Below are positions 1 to 8,492 of a DNA stretch of 64,000 nucleotides, piece by piece (the stretch's first letter is position 1; each line of letters opens with the position of its first letter). The DNA lies in contig NZ_CP012673.1 of assembly GCF_002950945.1 (NCBI RefSeq), forward strand, positions 7,578,501-7,642,500. The letters are read 5' to 3'. The position numbers and the translations under genes are program-made. The notes below the pieces were generated by a model. That model saw nothing but the letters and a program-made list of their open reading frames with translations. It did not search any database and was not told where the DNA came from. This DNA is from Sorangium cellulosum (lineage in GTDB: Bacteria > Myxococcota_A > Polyangia > Polyangiales > Polyangiaceae).

Positions 1-1095
1 CGTGTCGAGCGCCGCGGGCACCGGCACCGGCAGCCCCGCGATCCAGGCCATCACGAAGGCCCGGTGCGGCGGCAGCTCGAACGCGACGCGCCCGTCGCAG
101 GCGAGGTCGGGGCGCGCGAGGTTCCAGAGCTCGACGCGCAGGCCGGCGTCGGGGTGCGGGATCTGCTGATCGTCGGGCGCCGCGTTCCAGTACGCGAAGG
201 AGAAGTCGTCGGGGAGGAACGGGTGCCGGCCGGCCACCCACGCGTCGTCGTAGGTGCCCGCGCGCTGGAGCCGCGGCGTCCACGCGCGCCCCACGCACCC
301 GAGGCCCGCCGGCGCGAACGGGTAGTCCGCCGCGATCTCCGCCATCTGCGGGGCCTCCACGGCGTGCCGCGGGTGCGACGCCACGACGAGGCGCGTGACC
401 CGGCTGTCGGGCCGCTCGACCTGCGGCGCCGCCACGCGGTCGGGCACCGGCGCGCCGGCGTCGCGCAGCGCGCCCGGGTAGCGCGCCTCCATCCACCCGC
501 AGCCGACGGGGTTGGTGAAGCACACCTCGTCGAGGAGGGGCGACCTCCCGGGCTCGGCGCTCACGAAGCTGCGGCCGCCGAACGTGTGCTCCCAGCGCAC
601 CGGGACGCTCGCCGCCGGCTCGGGCCCGGTGAGCTGCCATCCCTCCGCCTTGCGCTCGAACCACCGCGGCCCGCACACCTCCAGGGTCTTGTCGATGAGC
701 GCGCGCCCCGGCAGCGCGCGCGCGCCGGCGCCGCCTCCGGGGTGCGGGGCGTCGGCCGTCGCCACGCGCAACCGGGCCGTCCAGCGCGCCGCGGGCTCCT
801 CCCCGGGCGCCCACGCGGTCGCGCGCACGAGCACGTCGCAGCGCGGCTTGAACGGCGAGAGATCGCTCTCGGCGCGGACGCTCGACGTGTTCACCTCCCC
901 CTCGAACACGTCGCGCAGGAGCAGCCTCCCCGCGCCGTCGTCCGGAGCGAGCTGGCAGCGGTGCGTCACCTCCCCGCCGCCTCCGGGGACGAGACGGTAA
1001 GCCGCCTTCAGCGCGACGACATGGTGCTCCTCGTCATGAGCATCGAGGGCGCTGTAGGCGAGGGCGTCGAATGGGGTGAGGTTCTTGCACTCCAT
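1..1095 (-). CDS. DUF2169 family protein (C-terminus beyond window)
   Basis: The frame starts at an ATG at 1095 (MECKNLTPFDALAYSALDA) and runs 365 codons off the left edge, so the gene is partial. The conserved DUF2169 course is readable: a VALKAAY strand near residue 28, a GEVNTSS segment, a KTLEVCGPR stretch, the WEHTFGGRS block, FTNPVGCGW and a later FSYWNAAPDDQ-like segment (here FAYWNAAPDDQ). DUF2169 proteins are found next to VgrG and T6SS effector genes and are thought to act as loading or adaptor factors; that role is inferred here from family knowledge and from vgrG 2.2 kb away. It diverges from the second DUF2169 gene across an octamer repeat. The family is clear; the biochemical role is not established. 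Confidence 0.85.
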   Translation of the reverse strand, partial: MECKNLTPFDALAYSALDAHDEEHHVVALKAAYRLVPGGGGEVTHRCQLAPDDGAGRLLLRDVFEGEVNTSSVRAESDLSPFKPRCDVLVRATAWAPGEEPAARWTARLRVATADAPHPGGGAGARALPGRALIDKTLEVCGPRWFERKAEGWQLTGPEPAASVPVRWEHTFGGRSFVSAEPGRSPLLDEVCFTNPVGCGWMEARYPGALRDAGAPVPDRVAAPQVERPDSRVTRLVVASHPRHAVEAPQMAEIAADYPFAPAGLGCVGRAWTPRLQRAGTYDDAWVAGRHPFLPDDFSFAYWNAAPDDQQIPHPDAGLRVELWNLARPDLACDGRVAFELPPHRAFVMAWIAGLPVPVPAALDT

Positions 1096-1399
1096 CGTCG
1101 CACCGCGACCCTATCGGAGCGTGCAAGCGCCTTCAATGGCGACACGCCATGACAACGCCGCGAGGCCGCGTCGCGCGAGGTGGCGCGGCGGAGGAGCGTC
1201 CCGCGCGTGGCCGCGGCGTGACGGCGGAGCTTCGCCCGGCCGCGGCCCTCCCCGCTCGGATATCCTGAGGCGCGTCGCCGAGAACCACGTCGCCCGGACG
1301 CGCGTCGGGCTCACGTCCGATCGCGTCCAGGTGCACGTCTTCACATCTTCACATCTTCACGTCTCCACGTCTCCACGTCTCCACGTCGGATTCACGTCA
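1096..1399. promoter_or_regulatory. Divergent intergenic region between two DUF2169 genes
   Basis: This 304-bp region separates two DUF2169 starts pointing in opposite directions, so it should contain both promoters. I could not identify convincing -35/-10 boxes. Its most distinctive element is the octamer tandem repeat at 1334-1389, ending about 10 bp before the proposed plus-strand start. The plus-strand frame is open through the whole region, so an earlier start for the downstream gene cannot be excluded. Confidence 0.45.
1334..1389. repeat. 8-nt tandem repeat, seven copies
   Basis: Seven back-to-back octamers of the form CACRTCTY occupy 56 bp: one CACGTCTT, two CACATCTT, three CACGTCTC and a last CACGTCGG. 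The unit is not a multiple of three, so a change in copy number would shift any reading frame crossing it, or alter promoter spacing. Two more degenerate CACGTC motifs follow, around 1393 and 1403. Confidence 0.85.
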
Positions 1400-3268
1400 A
1401 TGCACGTCGTCTGCCAAGGCCTGCTCCGCGCCAGCTCGCTGGAATGGCGACCCACCCCCGACGCGTGGGTGCTCACCATCGCGTGCCATGCGCTGTTCGA
1501 GCTCGCGCCGTTCGAGTCCGCGATGACGAGCGGCCCCGCGGCCCCGCCGGAGGACGAGGGTGACGCGCGGCGGCTCGTCGAGCCGTGGGGCCCGGTCGCG
1601 CCGTTCAAGCGGTGGGGTGAGGTGGTCGTCGTCGGCCACGCGCACGCGCCCGAGGGCATCGCGGTGAAGTCGCTCATCGCGCGGCTCGCCGTGGGCGACA
1701 TCGACAAGGCGATCCAGGTCCGCGGCGATTCGTGCTTCGAGCCGGATGGATCGCTCGGCGAGCCTGCGCCCTTCACGCGCATGCCGCTCCGCTGGGAGCG
1801 CGCCGCCGGAGGTCCGCACACCGCGAACCCGGTCGGCGTGCCGACAGGCAACGGCGCGCTCGCCGATCGGTGGGGGCGAGCGCGCGCGCCGAACCTCTTG
1901 CCCGTGGCCTCGTCGACCGCGATGAGGCACGGCCACCTCTGGCCCGCCGGCTTCGGCCCGCTCCGGCCGGAGTGGCCCGAGCGCGCGCAGCGCCTGCGCC
2001 GGCACGCGGCGGGCTGGGATCACGCGCGCTGGGCCGGACACGCGCTGCCCGAGGGCATCGACCCCGGGTACTTCAACGTCGCGCCGCTCGACCAGGTGAC
2101 GAACGACCTCACGGGCGCGGAGCAGATCGTGCTCGAGCACCTTCACCCGCGCTTTCCGCGGCTCACGACGCGCCTGCGGGCGCCGGTGCCGCGCGCGATC
2201 GCGCTGACGAGCGGCGCCGAGCAGCGCGTGCCCCTCCGGTGCGACACGCTCGTCATCGACGCCGATCACGGCGTCGCGGCGCTCGTCTGGCGCGCGCAGC
2301 TCATGCTCGATCGCCCTTCGCGCGAGGGCGTCGTGCTCGTCACCGAGGACGAGATCGCGCCGAGCCTCACGGGCACGGTGACGGCGCCGCTCTCGTCGAG
2401 GCCTCCCGCGGCGCTCCCGTTCCTGCAGGCTGCCGCGCAGCCCGCCCCGGAGCCCCCCGCTGGGGCGGCGCCGGGCGCAGGCGACGCGCGCTTCCCGCCA
2501 GCCCCGCGCGTCGACGAGGACGACGAGGACGCCGTGCAGACCTTCGTGCCCGCCGTGGTGCTCCCGGGGCCCGCGCTCCCGTTTCACGCGCTCCCGCCGG
2601 ACGAACCCCGCGCGCGCTCGCTCGCGCCGCCCGAGCACGAGCCGGAGGACGGGCCGCCCACAGCGCCAGCGCTGCCAGCGCTGCCGGCCCCCTCGGCGCC
2701 GCTCGCGCCGCTCGCGGCGATGCGCGCCGCAGAGCCCGTCTGGACGGCGGCGACCGCGCCCGACGCCGCCGTCCCCGGGCCACCCCCCGCGGCCGTCCCC
2801 GAGCAGCGTCCGGCCGAGGACCGGGCCGAGCCGACCTTGCCCGTCGACGTGTATCCCCTCGTGCGCTGCGCGGCGATCGCGGCGCGGCTCGCGAGGCGCC
2901 CCGAGGCGCAGGACGTGCTCCTCGCGGCGGAGGCGCTCTCGCCGGACACGTGGGAGGCGTTGCACGCGCACTGGCTCGACGCGATCCGCGCCGACGTGGG
3001 GCGCGGCAAGCGACGGCTGCTCTCGTCGTACGACGCGGCGTACATCGCGGCGCTGGAGGCCGAGCGCGGGACGATCTCGGCGGGCGAGTACGCGCGGCTC
3101 GTGATCGCGGCCGAGCGCGGCAACGAGGCGCAGACGCTCGTGGAGCTCGGCCTGCCGGACGGCGTGCTGCTCCGGCTCCGGCGCGTGTGGCTGGAGAGGA
3201 CCGTGAAGGATCCCGCGGCCGCCCAGGAGGTGCGCGCGGCGATGCGCAGGGCCTCGGAGGCCGAGTGA
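1400..3268 (+). CDS. DUF2169 protein with Pro-rich linker and C-terminal helical domain
   Basis: 622 aa from the ATG at 1400 (MHVVCQGLLRASSLEW). Residues 1 to about 310 show the DUF2169 course (LTIACHALFEL, MPLRWERAAGG, ANPVGVPTGNG, FNVAPLDQ). A Pro/Ala-rich linker of about 150 residues follows, then a compact helical domain (about 480-622, from LPVDVYPLVRCAAIAARLA), an architecture I associate with myxobacterial DUF2169 proteins. The start was chosen because homology begins here; the same frame is open back to 1076 through the octamer repeat, and no good Shine-Dalgarno precedes 1400, so the start is uncertain. The gene converges on vgrG, with 18 bp between the stop codons. By analogy it may help load cargo on the VgrG spike (inference). 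Confidence 0.8.
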   Translation: MHVVCQGLLRASSLEWRPTPDAWVLTIACHALFELAPFESAMTSGPAAPPEDEGDARRLVEPWGPVAPFKRWGEVVVVGHAHAPEGIAVKSLIARLAVGDIDKAIQVRGDSCFEPDGSLGEPAPFTRMPLRWERAAGGPHTANPVGVPTGNGALADRWGRARAPNLLPVASSTAMRHGHLWPAGFGPLRPEWPERAQRLRRHAAGWDHARWAGHALPEGIDPGYFNVAPLDQVTNDLTGAEQIVLEHLHPRFPRLTTRLRAPVPRAIALTSGAEQRVPLRCDTLVIDADHGVAALVWRAQLMLDRPSREGVVLVTEDEIAPSLTGTVTAPLSSRPPAALPFLQAAAQPAPEPPAGAAPGAGDARFPPAPRVDEDDEDAVQTFVPAVVLPGPALPFHALPPDEPRARSLAPPEHEPEDGPPTAPALPALPAPSAPLAPLAAMRAAEPVWTAATAPDAAVPGPPPAAVPEQRPAEDRAEPTLPVDVYPLVRCAAIAARLARRPEAQDVLLAAEALSPDTWEALHAHWLDAIRADVGRGKRRLLSSYDAAYIAALEAERGTISAGEYARLVIAAERGNEAQTLVELGLPDGVLLRLRRVWLERTVKDPAAAQEVRAAMRRASEAE

Positions 3269-3286
3269 TCTCGTGCCCTCGTGAAG

Positions 3287-5224
3287 CTAGTTGAGGTCGA
3301 TCGGGTCGCCGTAGACCTGCGTGTGGCCGCTCGAGTGGATCGTGATGTCGGTCCCCGAGATCACGATCCTGCCCGACTTCTCGAGCACGATGCTCGACTT
3401 GCCGCAGACGATCTCGACCCTGTCCCCGACCCTGGTCGCCTGCACGCTGCCGATCTCCACCGTCTCGTTGTTGCCCACCGCGCGCGACCGGTTCATCCCG
3501 ACCACCTCGCGCGCGTTGTTCATCACCTGCTTCGTGAAGTCGTTGCCGACGGTCTGGTCCTCGTTGTGTCCGATCGCGCTCACGCGATCGTTGCCGATGG
3601 CCACTGCCTCGTCGTGCTTGACGGTCTTGTGCAGGTCGCGCTCGGCCTGCACCCGGACGAGCTCCTTGCCGGCCGCGTCCTCGAACATGATCTCGTTGTA
3701 GCCGCCGGTCTCGGGCGACGAGCTGCTCTTCCAGCCGCTCTGCGTCTTGTTCTCGGGGAGCTTGTACGGCGTCTTCTGGAGGTTCGTGTACACCCGGCCC
3801 GTGATGATCGGGCGGTCGGGATCGGCGCCGAGGAAGTCGACGATCACCTCCTGGCCGACGCGCGGCAGGTTGGTGCCGCCGAAGCCGGCGCCGCTCCACG
3901 GCTGGCTCACGTGGATCCAGCACGACGACCCGTCGTTCATGCGGCCCTCGCGATCCCAGTGGAACTGGACGCGCACGCGGCCGAACTCGTCGACGTGGAT
4001 CTCCTGGCCGGGCGCGCCGACCACCGTGGCGCACTCGACCCCCTGGGCGCGCGGCTTGGGCGTGCGGAGCGGCGGCCGGTACGGCGCGTCCGCGGTCACG
4101 CCGCTGCACGCGTGCCGGAAGCCGCCCGGGACCTCGCCCGTGAGCGTCGACTCGAGGACGAGGAGCGCCCTGTCCGGGCCGAGCTCGGCCTTCGGGTGGT
4201 CGAGGAACGAGAGGACGGTGCCCGGCGCGAGCTCGATCGCGTTGCTCTCGAACGTGATCTCGCGGGCCGAAGCGCGCTTCGCGTCGAGCCGCCGCTGCGC
4301 GAGCGCGGCCCCCTCGGCCTCGTCCGCGCGGTACTTGCCCTTGTCGTCGGCGGCCGGCGTGCTCTCGCCCTTGTCGCTCTCGTACAGGAACGCCCCGGGC
4401 ACGTAGTGGAAGCGCTCGAGCCGCTCCTCGACGCCGCCCGGGCCCGAGGCGCTCGCCGCGAGCTCGTACGACGCCGGCCTCCGGTAGTCGTGGTCGCGGA
4501 CCGTGTACTTCCCCGGGCGCAGCCGGCGGCCGACGTGAACCGCGGTGACATGCTCCAGGTCGGCGTCGGTCGGGTGGTCACGGAACGCGATCGGGCGGCG
4601 ACGGGGGTTGCCGTGAGGTCCGTCGTCGAGCACGAGCCGGCTCTCGCCGTCGCTCTCGAAGTAGAAGCTCACCCCCGCGTCCTCGAGCATGCGGCAGAGG
4701 AACGTGTAGTCGCTCTCGCCGTACTGGACGCGGTACTTGCGCTTCCTGTAGCTCCCCGCGAGGCGCAGCGCCGGGGAGATCCCCCACTCATCAAGGATCT
4801 TCAGGCCGATGTCGACGTCCGACAGGTGCTGGAAGACGCGGTGGTTGCGGCGCTGCGTGGCGAGCCACAGCGCGGGGACGAGCGTGAGCTCGTAGGTGGA
4901 GAGGTCGCGCTCCTCGACGGCGATCTGCCGGAGGTGGCTGCAGATGCCGGACCACGCGCGGCCCTGGCCGAGGTGCACGGCGAAGCGCATCGGCCGGCCG
5001 ATCACGGCCTCGAAGTCGATGTCCGGGTTCTCCGACACGGCGACGACGCGCACCTCGAAGAGCGCCGACATGCGCTCCGACGCCGTGAACTGACGCACGT
5101 CGAGCGTGTCCCCGGAGGCGACGTGCACCTCCGCCCGGGCCTCGACGCGCGCGCGCAGCGCGCCGGTCACGCCGTTTCCTTTCAGCCGATGAGCCGGGTT
5201 CCCACCGTCCATACATGCTCCCAT
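3287..5224 (-). CDS. vgrG: Type VI secretion spike protein VgrG
   Basis: 645 aa, a usual length for VgrG. The start is the ATG at 5224, preceded by a GGAGGA Shine-Dalgarno 8 nt upstream. The N-terminal gp27-like region (about 20-380) includes FEVRVVAVSENPDIDFEAVIG and the SGICSHLRQ strand. It is followed by the gp5 OB-fold segment (VRVQFHWDREG, SSCWIHVSQPWSG, PRVGQEVIVDFLGADPD, PIITGRVYT). The rest is the beta-helix repeat region (HDEAVAIGNDR, HNEDQTVGND, ARVGD-type turns). It ends at DPIDLN with no fused C-terminal effector domain, so it is a structural spike that probably carries separate cargo or a PAAR tip protein encoded elsewhere. No hcp, PAAR or sheath genes occur in the window. Confidence 0.95.
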   Translation of the reverse strand: MGACMDGGNPAHRLKGNGVTGALRARVEARAEVHVASGDTLDVRQFTASERMSALFEVRVVAVSENPDIDFEAVIGRPMRFAVHLGQGRAWSGICSHLRQIAVEERDLSTYELTLVPALWLATQRRNHRVFQHLSDVDIGLKILDEWGISPALRLAGSYRKRKYRVQYGESDYTFLCRMLEDAGVSFYFESDGESRLVLDDGPHGNPRRRPIAFRDHPTDADLEHVTAVHVGRRLRPGKYTVRDHDYRRPASYELAASASGPGGVEERLERFHYVPGAFLYESDKGESTPAADDKGKYRADEAEGAALAQRRLDAKRASAREITFESNAIELAPGTVLSFLDHPKAELGPDRALLVLESTLTGEVPGGFRHACSGVTADAPYRPPLRTPKPRAQGVECATVVGAPGQEIHVDEFGRVRVQFHWDREGRMNDGSSCWIHVSQPWSGAGFGGTNLPRVGQEVIVDFLGADPDRPIITGRVYTNLQKTPYKLPENKTQSGWKSSSSPETGGYNEIMFEDAAGKELVRVQAERDLHKTVKHDEAVAIGNDRVSAIGHNEDQTVGNDFTKQVMNNAREVVGMNRSRAVGNNETVEIGSVQATRVGDRVEIVCGKSSIVLEKSGRIVISGTDITIHSSGHTQVYGDPIDLN

Positions 5225-5535
5225 GCCCGCTCCTCCCGCACGGGATGTGACGGGACCGACCGGCGGATGGTACCCGGCTGAACGAGCGCGCCACAAGGCC
5301 GGCCCCGCGCCCCACCGTGACGACGAGGTGACGACGACGACGTGACGAGAGGTAGAGAGCGACGACCGGCACGCCGGATCCGACGCCAGGGCCACGGCCA
5401 CCTCGCGCCTCCGCGGGACATGGGTACGACATCGCCGCAGGCGTATGCCCACCTCACCCGAGAGGCGCACCCGACGACGGCATTCTCCGGCGCAGAGGTT
5501 CAGCTGGGCCGCATTTTACCGTACGCTCTCCGGCG
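5225..5535. promoter_or_regulatory. Divergent intergenic region upstream of vgrG
   Basis: About 311 bp between the vgrG start and the unknown gene at 5536. It contains three direct GTGACGA heptamers (5317-5323, 5328-5334, 5342-5348) that could be an operator; no bound protein can be named. The segment just before 5536 (GCATTTTACCG around 5511) is locally AT-richer and may hold the promoter of that gene. Nothing else recognisable. Confidence 0.35.
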
Positions 5536-6423
5536 ATGGATCCGAGGAAGACGCTCCCCCCGGGGCCACTCGTCACGGACGAGGACATCCGGGAAGAGCT
5601 CCGGCGGCTGTTCGACGCCGGCCCCGACTCGGGGCTCGTGATCCGGGTCTACGGCGAGACGGGAGAGGGTGCGGCAGCGGCCGACACCTTCCGCGAGATG
5701 CTCGCGTCGCTGCGCATGTACGAGGGGACGGAGAAGGACAAACCCCTGGAGATGCTCGTCGACGCCCCGGGCAAGGCGCACATCGCGCGTGCGCTGTCCG
5801 TGCTCGGGCACAAGCAGCACCAGAAGCGGATCCTCGATCACATCCTGACCACGTTCGGGCGGCGCCTCATCGACCCGCTCGCCGAGATCCTCGACACGAC
5901 CCCGTCCGGCTCGGTGACCGCGCGGCTCACCATGCTCCGGGACATCTTCCTCGCGCACATCGCGGATCTGCGGATGACCCCGGAGTCGCAGCAGATCCTG
6001 ACGAGCGACCTGCGCAGGCTCATGAGCGACGAGTACCTGGCCATGGTCGCGGAGAACGAGGAGCGCGTGCAGCGCCCGCGCGTCGCCATGCTCGCGCAGC
6101 AGATCCTCCGGCTCGTCGGCTCGACGTTCCACCGGGCGCTGAGGCGGTGGCCCGATCACGCCGAGCAGATCGCGTCCTCCATCGCGCGGCGGAGCCCGAA
6201 GAAGGTCCGGCTCAGCGAGGTCCCGCGGCTCATCCGCGGCCAGATCACCGATGGAATCGAGGAGTTCCTGTGGATCGAGACGAGCGCGGACATCGAGGGC
6301 GCGCTGCGCCCGATGCTCGCCGAGCACCAGGACGTGATGCCGGTGACGCGGACGACGCTCGACCGGTCGACCTACCGCGAGTTCGCCGACGCGTGCTGGG
6401 CGATCATCGCGGAGCACTGCTGA
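5536..6423 (+). CDS. Hypothetical helical protein next to vgrG
   Basis: 295 aa from the ATG at 5536 (MDPRKTLPPGPLVTDEDIRE). I do not recognise a family. The sequence looks entirely soluble and alpha-helical: no signal peptide, no membrane segment and only two cysteines near the C-terminus (ADACWAIIAEHC). Charged and hydrophobic residues alternate throughout (for example RVAMLAQQILRLVGSTF). A short early stretch, LRMYEGTEKDKPLEMLVDAPG, leads into the helical body. It lies head to head with vgrG and 273 bp before an unrelated ABC operon. A role in the T6SS neighbourhood (cargo, immunity or accessory factor) is possible from position only. Codon usage matches its neighbours, so it is very likely expressed. 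Confidence 0.75.
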   Translation: MDPRKTLPPGPLVTDEDIREELRRLFDAGPDSGLVIRVYGETGEGAAAADTFREMLASLRMYEGTEKDKPLEMLVDAPGKAHIARALSVLGHKQHQKRILDHILTTFGRRLIDPLAEILDTTPSGSVTARLTMLRDIFLAHIADLRMTPESQQILTSDLRRLMSDEYLAMVAENEERVQRPRVAMLAQQILRLVGSTFHRALRRWPDHAEQIASSIARRSPKKVRLSEVPRLIRGQITDGIEEFLWIETSADIEGALRPMLAEHQDVMPVTRTTLDRSTYREFADACWAIIAEHC

Positions 6424-6696
6424 GCCGACATCCCCGCCGAGCGTGCGCCCGGCCGGTCGTCCAGCGCCGCGCGCCGCGCCCGGCGCGCCGTCACGTCCCG
6501 GCCGCCCTGTAAACCCCACATCGCGGTGGATTGTGTCCGGGCAGGAGGTCGCCTCCACGACGGCGCAAGCGCGCCGCGTCGGGAATGATTTCCGTCACGC
6601 GCTGTTGTAAGGGGCCGCTGGCGCCTGGACCGCCGCCTGCGGCGTCCGATTCGCCGGCGCGGACAGCTTCTTCCCTTCGCGGAGGGGTGCACGGCC

Positions 6697-7766
<1,070 letters not shown>

Positions 7767-7770
<4 letters not shown>

Positions 7771-8492
7771 GAGGGACATTGCTCGTCGCGCGGCGGGAGC
7801 TGTCCGCGTACCTGAGATCACCGCTCGGGTACGTCGTCGCCGCCGCGGCGTTGCTCATCGACGGCATCTATTTCCAGGTCGCGGCGCTCGGCTCGGGCGC
7901 GCGGCTCTCCGCGGACGTGCTGCTCAAGTTCTTCGACGGCACGGCGTTCATCACCATGGTCGCGGCGCTCATCCTCTCGATGCGGCTCATCGCCGGCGAG
8001 CGCGAGAGCGGGACGCTCATCCTGCTCAAGACCGCGCCCGTGCGCGACGGCGAGATCGTCTTCGGCAAGTTCCTCGCCGCCCTCGCGCTGGTCGCGCTGA
8101 TGACGGCGATCACGATCTACATGCCGCTGCTCATCTTCGTGAACGGCAAGGTCTCCGTCGGGCACATCCTGGTCGGCTACACCGGCGTGCTGCTGCTCGG
8201 CGCGGCGTCGCTCGCGATCGGGCTCTTCGCCTCGACGGTGGCGGCGAGCCAGGTCATCGCGGTCATCCTCGGCGCGGCGATCCTCGGGACGCTCGGCTTC
8301 CTGTTCCTCGTCGCCCGCGTGACCGAGGCGCCGCTCAACGACTTCGTGAGCGCGCTGAACATCTACCCGCTCAACCAGAAGCCGTTCCTGAGCGGCGTGC
8401 TCCGGCTGGAGAACGTCCTCTACTACGTCGCGGTCGCGTACTTCTTCCTGCTCGCCGCGACGCACACCCTGAGGGCACGGAGGTGGCGGTGA
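7767..8492 (+). CDS. ABC-2 family membrane permease (GldF-like)
   Basis: 241 aa, ATG at 7767 overlapping the ATPase stop by 4 nt. Six hydrophobic segments are visible (for example YVVAAAALLIDGIYF, FITMVAALILSMRLI, LAALALVALMTAITIYM, YTGVLLLGAASLAIGLFA, VIAVILGAAILGTLGFLFL and the C-terminal VLYYVAVAYFFLLAA). The cytoplasmic motif AGERESGTLILLKTAPV is typical of ABC-2 permeases, whose E-x-G-T loop contacts the ATPase. The N-terminal RRELSAYLRSPLGYV matches GldF and NosY-type permeases. It works with the preceding ATPase and probably with the following GldG-like protein; substrate unknown. Confidence 0.92.

Noticed and set aside
64..1152. Plus-strand 362-codon open frame at the left edge
   Set aside because: It is Arg/Ala/Pro-rich with no family resemblance, opposite a clear DUF2169 gene on the minus strand.
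3281..5281. Plus-strand 666-codon frame opposite vgrG
   Set aside because: Shadow of vgrG; the minus-strand protein has all VgrG landmarks.
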